Assembly: GCA_937873165.1 (NCBI GenBank)
Contig: CALMVH010000050.1
Coordinates: 1-5,481, forward strand
Direction: 5' to 3'
DNA from: an uncultured Rhodospirillales bacterium
GTDB lineage: Bacteria; Pseudomonadota; Alphaproteobacteria; CALMVH01
DNA length: 5,481 bases
Part shown: piece after piece, positions 1 through 4,100 of the stretch
How the letters are laid out: the number at the start of each line of letters is the position of its first letter
Position numbering within the stretch: position 1 is the stretch's first letter
Position numbers and translations under genes: made by a program
Notes under the pieces: generated by a model
Databases searched by the model: none
What the model saw: the letters and a program-made list of their open reading frames with translations, nothing else
Told to the model about the DNA's origin: nothing

Positions 1-806
1 GCCACCAGACCGCCCAGCAGCGCCGGGCGCGTGGCGCAGGGCGCCCCCTCCAGCACCACGTCGCCGCCCGCCCGCACGGGGGCGATGGCGTAGGTTCCGG
101 CCTCGATACGGTCGGGCATCACGGCATAGTGCGCGGCATGCAGCCTGTCGACGCCCGTAACCTTCAGCCGGCCGGTGCCGATGCCCTCGATCTGCGCGCC
201 CATGGCCTGCAGGCAGCGCGCGAGGTCGGCGAGTTCTGGCTCGCGCGCGGCATTGCCCAGGATGGTTTCCCCCTTCGCCAGCGTGGCGGCCATCAGCAGG
301 TTTTCGGTGGCGCCGACGGAAACCTTTGGAAACAAGATGCTGTTACCCGTCAGGCCATCGGGGGCGGAGGCGTTCACGTAGCCTTCGTTCAGCGTAATCA
401 CCGCACCCATCTGTTCCAGCGCCGTCAGGTGCATGTCGACGGGCCGCGTACCGATGGCGCAGCCGCCTGGCAGCGACACCCGCGCCTTGCCATGCCGCGC
501 GACCAGCGGTCCCAGCACCAGGATGCTGGCGCGCATCTTGCGCACCAGGTCGTACGGCGCCATGCAGTCCCGTACGCCGCCAGCGTTCAGCGTCATGGTC
601 GAGCCGTGTCGTTCAACGGCGACGCCCATGTGCTGCAACAGCCCCGCCATGCTGGCGATATCGGCAAGGTCCGGCACGTTCGTAAGAGTCAGCGTATCCG
701 GGCTCAGCAGGCAGGCGGCCATCAGCTTCAGGGCCGAGTTCTTTGCGCCGCTGATACGGATTGTGCCGTGCAGCTTACGGCCGCCGATGATGCGGATGCG
801 GTCCAT
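1..806 (-). CDS. murA: UDP-N-acetylglucosamine 1-carboxyvinyltransferase (MurA), C-terminus cut by window edge
   Basis: MurA transfers enolpyruvate from phosphoenolpyruvate to UDP-GlcNAc in the cytoplasm, the first committed step of peptidoglycan synthesis. I translated 268 codons from the ATG at 806; the frame stays open to base 1, so about 150 of the family's roughly 420 residues are missing. Visible family marks are the N-terminal GAKNSALKL (K22 and N23, the UDP-GlcNAc/PEP-binding pair), the catalytic loop [13 protein letters not shown] with Cys116 (Cys115 in E. coli) and Arg121, and [10 protein letters not shown] at 231-240. Because the loop cysteine is present, the enzyme should be the usual fosfomycin-sensitive type (inference from the family). 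The late catalytic Asp (E. coli D305) lies outside the window. The start is fixed by TAAGGA five bases upstream, which overlaps the dcd stop codon, so murA is probably translationally coupled to dcd. The identification is very secure. Confidence 0.97.
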   Translation of the reverse strand, partial: MDRIRIIGGRKLHGTIRISGAKNSALKLMAACLLSPDTLTLTNVPDLADIASMAGLLQHMGVAVERHGSTMTLNAGGVRDCMAPYDLVRKMRASILVLGPLVARHGKARVSLPGGCAIGTRPVDMHLTALEQMGAVITLNEGYVNASAPDGLTGNSILFPKVSVGATENLLMAATLAKGETILGNAAREPELADLARCLQAMGAQIEGIGTGRLKVTGVDRLHAAHYAVMPDRIEAGTYAIAPVRAGGDVVLEGAPCATRPALLGGLV

Positions 807-811
807 GGCAG

Positions 812-817
812 TCCTTA
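812..817 (-). promoter_or_regulatory. murA ribosome binding site overlapping the dcd stop codon
   Basis: On the minus strand the dcd stop TAA is also the first half of TAAGGA, a good Shine-Dalgarno match, followed by a 5-nt spacer and the murA ATG. This sets the murA start and suggests that ribosomes finishing dcd re-initiate on murA. Confidence 0.75.
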
Positions 818-1369
818 CAATTTCGGCAGGGTGACGCCCGTCTGGGCCTGGTACTTGCCCTTGCGGTCGGCGTACGAGGTTTCGCACGGGCTCTCGCCTC
901 GAAAGAACAAAAACTGACATATGCCCTCGTTCGCGTAGACCTTTGCCGGCAGCGGGGTGGTGTTGGAGATTTCGAGCGTGACGTGGCCCTCCCATTCGGG
1001 CTCCAGCGGCGTGACGTTCACGATCAGCCCGCAGCGCGCATAGGTCGACTTGCCAAGGCAGATGGTCAGCACGTCGCGCGGAATGCGGAAATACTCCACG
1101 GTGCGGGCCAGCGCAAAGCTGTTCGGGGGGATCACGCAAACATCCGTCTTGCGGTCCACGAAGCCGTGCTGCTGGAAATCCTTGGGATCGACAATGGCGT
1201 TGTCGACATTGGTGAAAATCTTGAACTCGTCCGCCACCCGCGCATCGTAGCCGTACGACGAGAGACCATACGAGATCACCGCGTCATGTGACTGGTTCTC
1301 GACGAACGGTTCGATCATGCCCCGGCCTTGGGCAGTTGCGCGGATCCAGGTATCGGGCAGTATCGGCAT
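815..1369 (-). CDS. dcd: dCTP deaminase (Dcd)
   Basis: Dcd deaminates dCTP to dUTP plus ammonia. dUTPase then converts the product to dUMP, feeding thymidylate synthesis. The 184-residue product is close to the usual length (E. coli 193). Visible marks are [12 protein letters not shown] at 33-44; the active-site segment [11 protein letters not shown] at 104-114, with Ser108 and Arg112 matching the SxxxR of the E. coli enzyme; and [17 protein letters not shown] at 119-135, with Glu133 as the likely catalytic general base. The C-terminal [10 protein letters not shown] at 170-179 is the nucleotide-covering tail found in the Dcd/dUTPase trimer family. I see no sign of a bifunctional dCTP deaminase/dUTPase and call the single-function enzyme. 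The ATG at 1369 has only a weak purine-rich site upstream. The gene starts 8 nt after the preceding small ORF stops and ends 8 nt before murA, so the three are probably one operon. Confidence 0.97.
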   Translation of the reverse strand: MPILPDTWIRATAQGRGMIEPFVENQSHDAVISYGLSSYGYDARVADEFKIFTNVDNAIVDPKDFQQHGFVDRKTDVCVIPPNSFALARTVEYFRIPRDVLTICLGKSTYARCGLIVNVTPLEPEWEGHVTLEISNTTPLPAKVYANEGICQFLFFRGESPCETSYADRKGKYQAQTGVTLPKL

Positions 1370-1377
1370 GCCGCACC

Positions 1378-1530
1378 CTAGCGAGGGTTGGCTGCCGGCT
1401 CAAGCGGCTGTTCAGCGTCCGCGGTGTTTTGCCCGTCCGGCGTTTGGTCGCGCGCGCGTTCCTGCGCCTTGCGCTTCTTCAGGTTTGCCCGCAAAGCCTC
1501 CCCAAGACGCTCTTCCCTGGTTTTCGTCAT
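1378..1530 (-). CDS. Small basic protein of unknown function, first gene of the dcd-murA cluster
   Basis: A 50-residue protein, read from the ATG at 1530. It begins [20 protein letters not shown] and continues into KAQERARDQ, then a polar Pro/Asn/Ala-rich tail. The first half is strongly basic and should form one amphipathic helix; the second half looks disordered. There is no signal peptide or membrane segment. From memory, short proteins with the pattern RLxxALRxNLxRRKAQ occur next to core genes in many Alphaproteobacteria, but no function is known to me. An in-frame ATG at 1572 would add 14 residues; I prefer 1530 because the family-like part begins there and the upstream start falls in the 12-bp tandem repeat. 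The stop is 8 nt from the dcd ATG, which argues for co-transcription and for a real gene. Confidence 0.65.
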   Translation of the reverse strand: MTKTREERLGEALRANLKKRKAQERARDQTPDGQNTADAEQPLEPAANPR

Positions 1531-1552
1531 ATTCCGAAACCCGCCTAGACGT

Positions 1553-1576
1553 TGTTGCATCGCATGTTGCATCGCA
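1553..1576. repeat. Perfect 12-bp tandem duplication
   Basis: TGTTGCATCGCA occurs twice in direct succession (1553-1564 and 1565-1576), with no mismatch. It lies in the divergent gap between the small protein gene (minus) and tRNA-Thr (plus), in the probable promoter zone of both. Each unit contains TTGCAT, a possible -35-like element. Confidence 0.85.
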
Positions 1577-1595
1577 CCGGGCCGTTATGTATGGT
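1567..1595 (+). promoter_or_regulatory. Possible promoter of tRNA-Thr
   Basis: TTGCAT (1567-1572), a 17-bp spacer and TATGGT (1590-1595) make a weak sigma-70-like pair. A GC-rich stretch, TCGGCGC, follows; this kind of discriminator is common at stable-RNA promoters. Transcription would begin near 1602, about 12 nt before the mature tRNA. The match to consensus is poor, so this is only a placement by eye. Confidence 0.28.
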
Positions 1596-1613
1596 TCGGC
1601 GCTGGCTGAACAG

Positions 1614-1688
1614 GCTGCCGTAGCTCAGTGGTAGAGCACACCCTTGGTAAGGGTGAGGTCGAGAGTTCAATCCTCTCTGGCAGCACCA
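1614..1688 (+). tRNA. tRNA-Thr (anticodon GGT)
   Basis: The complete cloverleaf can be drawn. The acceptor stem is GCTGCCG (1614-1620) with TGGCAGC (1678-1684), ending in a G-U pair. The D arm is GCTC/GAGC around AGTGGTA. The anticodon stem is CACCC/GGGTG with loop TTGGTAA (1644-1650) and anticodon GGT at 1646-1648. The variable loop is short (AGGTC). The T arm is GAGAG/CTCTC with loop TTCAATC. The discriminator A (1685) is followed by an encoded CCA (1686-1688). It reads ACC and ACT threonine codons. Phage-type genes begin directly after its 3' end, so it probably also served as the prophage integration site. Confidence 0.97.
1656..1688. other. Candidate prophage attachment core in the 3' half of tRNA-Thr
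   Basis: Tyrosine recombinases often use the T arm and 3' end of a tRNA gene as the crossover core, and the phage copy restores the gene. Here the chromosomal side is core metabolism (murA, dcd) and the other side is phage late genes, with the switch falling at the tRNA 3' end. No second copy of this segment lies in the window, so the exact core and the partner site cannot be defined. Confidence 0.45.
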
Positions 1689-1786
1689 GTTTCCCTACGG
1701 TTTCCGTAGCGGTCATGCACCGAAACTACCGATAAATACGCTTTAAGACCGACTAGAACGCATAAAAGCGTGCAAAATCCGTGCAA
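1689..1786. repeat. Short repeats beside the tRNA, possible integrase or excisionase arm sites
   Basis: This 98-bp non-coding stretch carries several short direct repeats: GTTTCC at 1689 and 1700 (11 bp apart), ACCGA at 1719, 1728 and 1748, and CGTGCAA at 1769 and 1780 (11 bp apart). It also holds a 6-bp hairpin, CTACGG-TTT-CCGTAG, at 1695-1709. Repeats spaced by one helical turn next to a tRNA border would fit recombination-protein binding sites, but this role is inferred from position only. Confidence 0.35.
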
Positions 1787-1788
1787 GT

Positions 1789-1826
1789 GTTCTGTTTTCG
1801 TTCTGGACAATGTTCTTCTTATGTTC
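1789..1826 (+). promoter_or_regulatory. Tandem SOS-type operator: two GTTC-N7-GTTC boxes
   Basis: Four GTTCT half-sites lie at 1789, 1800, 1812 and 1823. They form two exact GTTC-N7-GTTC boxes: GTTCTGTTTTCGTTC (1789-1803) and GTTCTTCTTATGTTC (1812-1826). GTTC-N7-GTTC is the established LexA-binding layout of Alphaproteobacteria, unlike the CTGT-N8-ACAG palindrome of enterics. The second box overlaps the likely -35/-10 spacer and the start of the -10, so binding should repress the operon that starts at 1863. A phage repressor using similar half-sites is the main alternative. Confidence 0.7.
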
Positions 1827-1830
1827 TAAT
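1804..1830 (+). promoter_or_regulatory. Probable promoter of the three-gene plus-strand operon
   Basis: TGGACA (1804-1809) matches the -35 consensus at 5 of 6 bases and TCTAAT (1825-1830) matches the -10 at 5 of 6. The 15-bp spacing is shorter than ideal. The spacer contains most of the second SOS-type box, so repressor and polymerase would exclude each other. Transcription would begin near 1837, giving a leader of about 25 nt that contains the AGGAG of the first gene. Confidence 0.45.
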
Positions 1831-1862
1831 TCCAGTGTCGCCAACCCAGACAGGAGATCGAC

Positions 1863-2030
1863 ATGTCACCCCTCGCCCAACTTAGAAAACAGCAACCCGA
1901 CCCAGCCTATGCGATCTCGACCAAGGTCCTGCTGGATGCGATCCTGGAACTTACCGATGAGGTCGCTCGCCTGCGCGGACAAGACGAGCTGGACGAGCAT
2001 CGCACACTGCTGGAAGCGATGGTGGGCTGA
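1863..2030 (+). CDS. Small unidentified phage-region protein, first gene behind the SOS-type operator
   Basis: A 55-residue protein, MSPLAQLRKQQP... to ...LLEAMVG. The ATG at 1863 has AGGAG (1852-1856) six bases upstream, the best ribosome binding site of the plus-strand genes. The middle and C-terminal part (about residues 20-53: VLLDAILELTDEVARLRGQ, then a run rich in Asp, Glu and Leu) has leucines at helical spacing and many acidic residues, so it may form a short coiled coil or helical hairpin. There is no cysteine, signal peptide or membrane segment. I do not recognise the family. It is the first gene after two GTTC-N7-GTTC boxes, so it is probably induced on DNA damage or at prophage induction (inference). 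The next gene starts one base after its stop. Confidence 0.7.
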   Translation: MSPLAQLRKQQPDPAYAISTKVLLDAILELTDEVARLRGQDELDEHRTLLEAMVG

Positions 2031-2031
2031 G

Positions 2032-2280
2032 ATGAAAGATGAGCTTATCCCCGCGGACAGGGCCGGGTTGGAATTTGCAATCGGCTTCGCTCTATCGCAC
2101 AATCCAGACAAGCGCGGACATCCAATAACAAAGGGTCTCAGCGACCTCCATACGCCCGCGGGGCTGAGTGCCTCAACCCGGCGAGTGATCCAGCATCTCG
2201 AGCGCTCGAACTACGTCATTATGCGCAAGGTTGTACACCAGCAGGGATTTTGCGATTGCCGGGAGTGTTCGAGGTTTTGA
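2032..2280 (+). CDS. Unidentified 82-residue protein with a C-terminal CxCxxC cluster
   Basis: Read from the ATG at 2032, one base after the preceding stop, with a purine-rich stretch (GGTGGG) upstream inside the first gene; the two are likely co-translated. The product begins MKDELIPADRAGLEFAIGFA. Residues 35-67 (from GLSDLHTPAGLSASTRR to VIMRKV) have the look of a small winged-helix or helix-turn-helix fold: LSASTRRVIQHLERSNYV could be a helix-turn-helix pair followed by a wing strand. This is a shape judgement, not a family match. The tail carries Cys74, Cys76 and Cys79 (FCDCRECSRF), a possible metal-binding cluster that would need one more ligand, such as His69 or a partner protein. The frame is open from 1810, but that start lies inside the operator and promoter. 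Function unknown. Confidence 0.7.
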   Translation: MKDELIPADRAGLEFAIGFALSHNPDKRGHPITKGLSDLHTPAGLSASTRRVIQHLERSNYVIMRKVVHQQGFCDCRECSRF

Positions 2281-2307
2281 GTCGAGACCTGATGGCGACC
2301 AGCGCCC

Positions 2308-2547
2308 ATGAGCCGGGACAGTTCTTGGTACGCAGCCGGATCGCTCGAGGACTGGCATCAACCGCATCGATATCGGCTTTTCGCCTTCTGTCAGCGGTGC
2401 CGGCACCATCGCGAGCTCGACATTCCCGCCATGATCAAAGAGCGGGGCTTGCGTGGTTACATGCCGATCGAGCAGCTACGCGTGCGACTGAAATGTAGCG
2501 GCTGCGGGCACAAAGCGCCGTCCCTGCGCCGCGTACCCAACTGTTGA
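2308..2547 (+). CDS. Zinc-ribbon protein of unknown function
   Basis: A 79-residue protein, MSRDSSWYAAGSLEDW.... It has two CxxC knuckles: CQRC at 28-31 and CSGCGH at 63-68, separated by about 30 residues that include LDIPAMIKERG and MPIEQLRVRL. The pattern (CxxC, then a helix that reads 'G..xPIxxLrxRLrCxxCG') resembles short zinc-ribbon proteins annotated as hypothetical in many Alphaproteobacteria, often in phage or plasmid regions; I know of no assigned function. Four Cys ligands are enough for one zinc. The ATG at 2308 is the first start after an in-frame TGA at 2290-2292, but it has no clear ribosome binding site, and the gap to the preceding gene is 27 nt. It is the last gene of the plus-strand operon and converges on the phage late-gene terminator. 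Confidence 0.75.
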   Translation: MSRDSSWYAAGSLEDWHQPHRYRLFAFCQRCRHHRELDIPAMIKERGLRGYMPIEQLRVRLKCSGCGHKAPSLRRVPNC

Positions 2548-2559
2548 AGCCTGAAACGC

Positions 2560-2596
2560 AAAAAGACCCCGGCCACCTCCGAAGAGATGGCCGGGG
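2560..2596 (-). terminator. Intrinsic terminator of the phage late operon
   Basis: The arms CCCCGGCCA (2567-2575) and TGGCCGGGG (2588-2596) pair perfectly over 9 bp. After one mismatch, CTC/GAG adds 3 bp around a CGAA tetraloop. On the minus strand the stem is followed by TCTTTTTGC, a good U-tract. The plus strand has no T-run after the stem, so termination should act only on leftward transcripts, that is on the late genes. Confidence 0.88.
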
Positions 2597-2612
2597 ATGC
2601 AGGTTACAGGAG

Positions 2613-2647
2613 GATTGACGACTGCGACTGAACGCGGTCCGTCAATC
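2613..2647 (+). terminator. Second hairpin, possible weak terminator of the plus-strand operon
   Basis: GATTGACG (2613-2620) pairs perfectly with CGTCAATC (2640-2647). Past a one-base bulge, ACTGCG and CGCGGT add 6 more pairs, one of them a U-G wobble that forms only in plus-strand RNA. The loop is ACTGAA. TCTGTT follows, a poor U-tract. It lies 65 nt after the stop of the zinc-ribbon gene. Its role is uncertain. Confidence 0.35.
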
Positions 2648-2661
2648 TCTGTTCCGATCTA

Positions 2662-2949
2662 TCAGATCGCCGCGACGATGCCCGCTGAGACCGCCTGCAA
2701 GGCAGTCTCGATCAGGAAGTTCAGCGCGGCATCGCCCTCGCTGGCCAGGTCTTGGCCAGCTGCGGCGGCATCGTTCAGCAGCTGCGTCTTTGCCGCATCT
2801 CGCTTGTCGGCGCCGCTGCCGTCCACGTTACGCGCGGCGTAGTTGACGGCGTCGACCGCCAGCTTGCCGACATCGTCGGTGATAAACTTGCCGAGGAAAG
2901 CCGCCAGCGTTGCTTCGGCGTCCGTTTTCAGGGTTGATAGAATGCTCAT
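2662..2949 (-). CDS. Small helical phage protein downstream of the lysis genes, function unknown
   Basis: A 95-residue protein, MSILSTLKTDAEATLAAFLG..., almost wholly helical and alanine-rich. An N-terminal helix is followed by a charged, Asp/Lys-rich middle (DGSGADKRDAAK at 43-54) and a hydrophobic C-terminal helix (about 76-95, ALNFLIETALQAVSAGIVAAI). The C-terminal half recalls the 'KR.AA..L...LIE.A' ending of LLH-type phage holins, but there is no clear N-terminal membrane helix, so I do not call it a holin. It starts with a 4-nt ATGA overlap with the preceding gene and has AAGGA eight bases upstream, inside that gene. It is the last gene of the late operon; its TGA is followed in frame by TAG, and the terminator lies about 65 nt beyond. 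It could be a lysis accessory, a structural protein or a moron product. Confidence 0.75.
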   Translation of the reverse strand: MSILSTLKTDAEATLAAFLGKFITDDVGKLAVDAVNYAARNVDGSGADKRDAAKTQLLNDAAAAGQDLASEGDAALNFLIETALQAVSAGIVAAI

Positions 2950-3155
2950 GCGTTGCTTCCTTTCAGGGTCGTGATGATGAGGTCTACATCTGATTTGATT
3001 GCGTCCCAGTCGGCGCTGATCAGGGCTTCGTCTGCCTTCAGCGCCTGGATCGAGGCGACGACCGCTTGCTTGTTCGCAGGCTCCAGTTGCTCATACGCGT
3101 CGTAGATGCGGCTGATTGCTCGCGCGACGGCGATCCCATTCTCGATCGACAACAT
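2946..3155 (-). CDS. Small helical phage protein, function unknown
   Basis: A 69-residue protein, MLSIENGIAVARAISRIYDA.... It appears all-helical: helix 1 about residues 4-24, a turn at QLEPANKQ, helix 2 about 28-41, and a third helix from ALISADWDAIKSDVDLIITTL (44-64). It has no cysteine and no true membrane segment. A strong AGGAGA site sits seven bases before the ATG at 3155, and the gap to the upstream holin candidate is 3 nt. It overlaps the next gene by ATGA. The size and helix content suit a small scaffold, accessory or regulatory protein; I do not recognise a family. Its partner is probably the 95-residue product encoded directly after it. Confidence 0.75.
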   Translation of the reverse strand: MLSIENGIAVARAISRIYDAYEQLEPANKQAVVASIQALKADEALISADWDAIKSDVDLIITTLKGSNA

Positions 3156-3158
3156 GGT

Positions 3159-3386
3159 TCAGTTCTCCTGTTTTGCGGGTGGAACGATGACGTCGGGTGG
3201 TGTCGATCCGCCCTGCAGACGGTTGCGCAGGCCGATGGCTGCCTCGGCCCCACCCTGTCCGCAGGCAAGCCCGACATAGGCGGCGGTGATTTCCCAAAGC
3301 GGCCATGCTTGTGGATGCACGAACAGCCAGGCCGTCAGCGCGAGCGTGCCGATCCCGATCACAATGTCATGGGTATCAACCTTCAT
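3159..3386 (-). CDS. Holin candidate (two transmembrane helices)
   Basis: A 75-residue protein with two hydrophobic stretches: IVIGIGTLALTAWLFV (about 8-23) and WPLWEITAAYVGLACG (about 28-43). They are separated by a short HPQA turn and followed by a hydrophilic tail (RNRLQGG, then a Pro-rich end). This is the shape of a small class II holin, which forms lesions or depolarises the inner membrane to release or activate an endolysin. Sequence alone does not place it in a known holin family; the call rests on membrane topology and on lying one tiny ORF from the endolysin. The ATG at 3386 overlaps the stop of the 24-residue ORF by ATGA and has TGAGG five bases upstream. An antiholin is an alternative. 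Confidence 0.65.
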   Translation of the reverse strand: MKVDTHDIVIGIGTLALTAWLFVHPQAWPLWEITAAYVGLACGQGGAEAAIGLRNRLQGGSTPPDVIVPPAKQEN

Positions 3387-3457
3387 CGTGGCCTCAGCTT
3401 TGTGAGTAGCCAGCGGATTTTAGCCGTGACCGGCAGCGTGACGAGCGGGATGTTCAT
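3383..3457 (-). CDS. 24-residue ORF linked to endolysin and holin by ATGA overlaps
   Basis: The peptide is MNIPLVTLPVTAKIRWLLTK followed by LRPR. Its ATG overlaps the endolysin stop (ATGA at 3454-3457) and its TGA overlaps the holin ATG (ATGA at 3383-3386), so it fills the gap exactly. GGGAG lies seven bases upstream, within the end of the endolysin gene. The first half is hydrophobic and the second half carries five Lys/Arg, so it could be an amphipathic, membrane-active helix. It may instead act only as a coupling ORF that carries ribosomes from endolysin to holin. There is no homology evidence; the case rests on the junctions, the ribosome site and the composition. Confidence 0.5.
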   Translation of the reverse strand: MNIPLVTLPVTAKIRWLLTKLRPR

Positions 3458-4083
3458 GGCATGGCTCCCACTGGGATGCGCCCGGCGCCCGCCAGCCAAG
3501 CGCCGATGCGGGCGACTACACTGGGTGGATCAGGCGCCACGGATGGTACCGGAGCCGGGATTGGCAGAGCTGCAACGGGCGGTGTGGCGGCATCCGATGT
3601 TGACCAAAGCCGTGCCTCCATCGTGCGGCGCGCTACCAGCCCGGGCATGCGCTTACCGCCGGCATACACCCAGAGCATCAGCTGCCCGGGCACCAGATCC
3701 CGGCGACCGGCGTTGACAGCGCGCAGCACCCCAGATTTCGCGAAGTTCCCCGCCCCGACGTTGAAGGCAAAATCCACCAGAGCGCCATACTCGTTGTCCG
3801 TCAGCGGCATCGTGGCGTGAAACTGTACGAGCTGCTCGGCCCAAGCCAGATCGACTTGGTGCATGGCATCGGCGTGGGCCTGCGTCCAGGTCATCGGCAG
3901 ATGCACATCGTCGCCTGTATGACCCCAGCCGATGGTCGGCACGCCCTTAGGATCGAGGTAGGCGGTCAGGCGACATTGCTCGCTGGCCTCGTTCAGGCGC
4001 AGCGCCGCGGCGTTCAGCGTGTTCGGCATAGCAATCTCCAGGCAAAGAAAAACCGCCACGAGGGCGGTGCGAAGGCGGGACAT
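3454..4083 (-). CDS. Phage endolysin, GH24 lysozyme, with N-terminal export or SAR segment
   Basis: A muramidase of the T4/P21 lysozyme type that cleaves the MurNAc-GlcNAc bond of peptidoglycan for host lysis. The product has 209 residues. It begins MSRLRTALVAVFLCLEIAM, a basic start and a weakly hydrophobic segment (about 6-19), then NTLNAAA, which could be a signal peptidase site. The catalytic triad is Glu35 (SEQC), Asp44 (YLDPKG) and Thr50 (PTIGWGHT); the spacings of 9 and 6 match T4 lysozyme E11-D20-T26 exactly. The second lobe includes LTDNEYGALVDFAFNVGAG and GLVARRTMEARLW, both typical of GH24. The tail after about residue 165 is a Pro/Ala-rich linker and a final hydrophobic helix. Only two cysteines exist, Cys14 in the N-terminal segment and Cys37 beside Glu35. 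I chose the ATG at 4083; an in-frame GTG at 4089 is possible. It lies 17 nt after the tail gene. Confidence 0.92.
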   Translation of the reverse strand: MSRLRTALVAVFLCLEIAMPNTLNAAALRLNEASEQCRLTAYLDPKGVPTIGWGHTGDDVHLPMTWTQAHADAMHQVDLAWAEQLVQFHATMPLTDNEYGALVDFAFNVGAGNFAKSGVLRAVNAGRRDLVPGQLMLWVYAGGKRMPGLVARRTMEARLWSTSDAATPPVAALPIPAPVPSVAPDPPSVVARIGAWLAGAGRIPVGAMP

Positions 4084-4100
4084 CGACACGGCATCACGCG

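Noticed and set aside
129..917. Long plus-strand open frame (262 codons) across murA and the end of dcd
   Set aside because: It is antisense to murA and dcd, whose motifs are clear, and its translation is rich in His, Arg and Gln as expected for a GC-rich shadow frame. The overlapping plus frames at 175-381, 433-834 and 983-1291 are rejected for the same reason.
1695..1709. CTACGG-TTT-CCGTAG hairpin as a tRNA terminator
   Set aside because: The stem is only 6 bp with a 3-nt loop and no T-run follows on either strand. I note it only as part of the attachment-side repeats.
1810..2031. Upstream start at 1810 for the 82-residue gene
   Set aside because: It would place the start codon within the promoter and operator and overlap the whole 55-residue gene, which has a good AGGAG site. 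The ATG at 2032 fits better.
2250..2498. Alternative plus-strand frame over the zinc-ribbon gene
   Set aside because: It overlaps the end of the 82-residue gene, lacks the CxxC knuckles and reads as low-complexity Ala/Arg sequence. The frame from 2308 has the coherent zinc-ribbon pattern.
2655..2669. Inverted repeat CGATCT-ATC-AGATCG over the stop of the 95-residue gene
   Set aside because: Short (6-bp arms), partly coding, and with no T-tract. It may be chance.
3066..3716. Plus-strand open frame (216 codons) across the lysis cassette
   Set aside because: It is antisense to the endolysin, the holin candidate and the 69-residue gene, has no recognisable motif, and breaks the tight ATGA-linked order seen on the minus strand.
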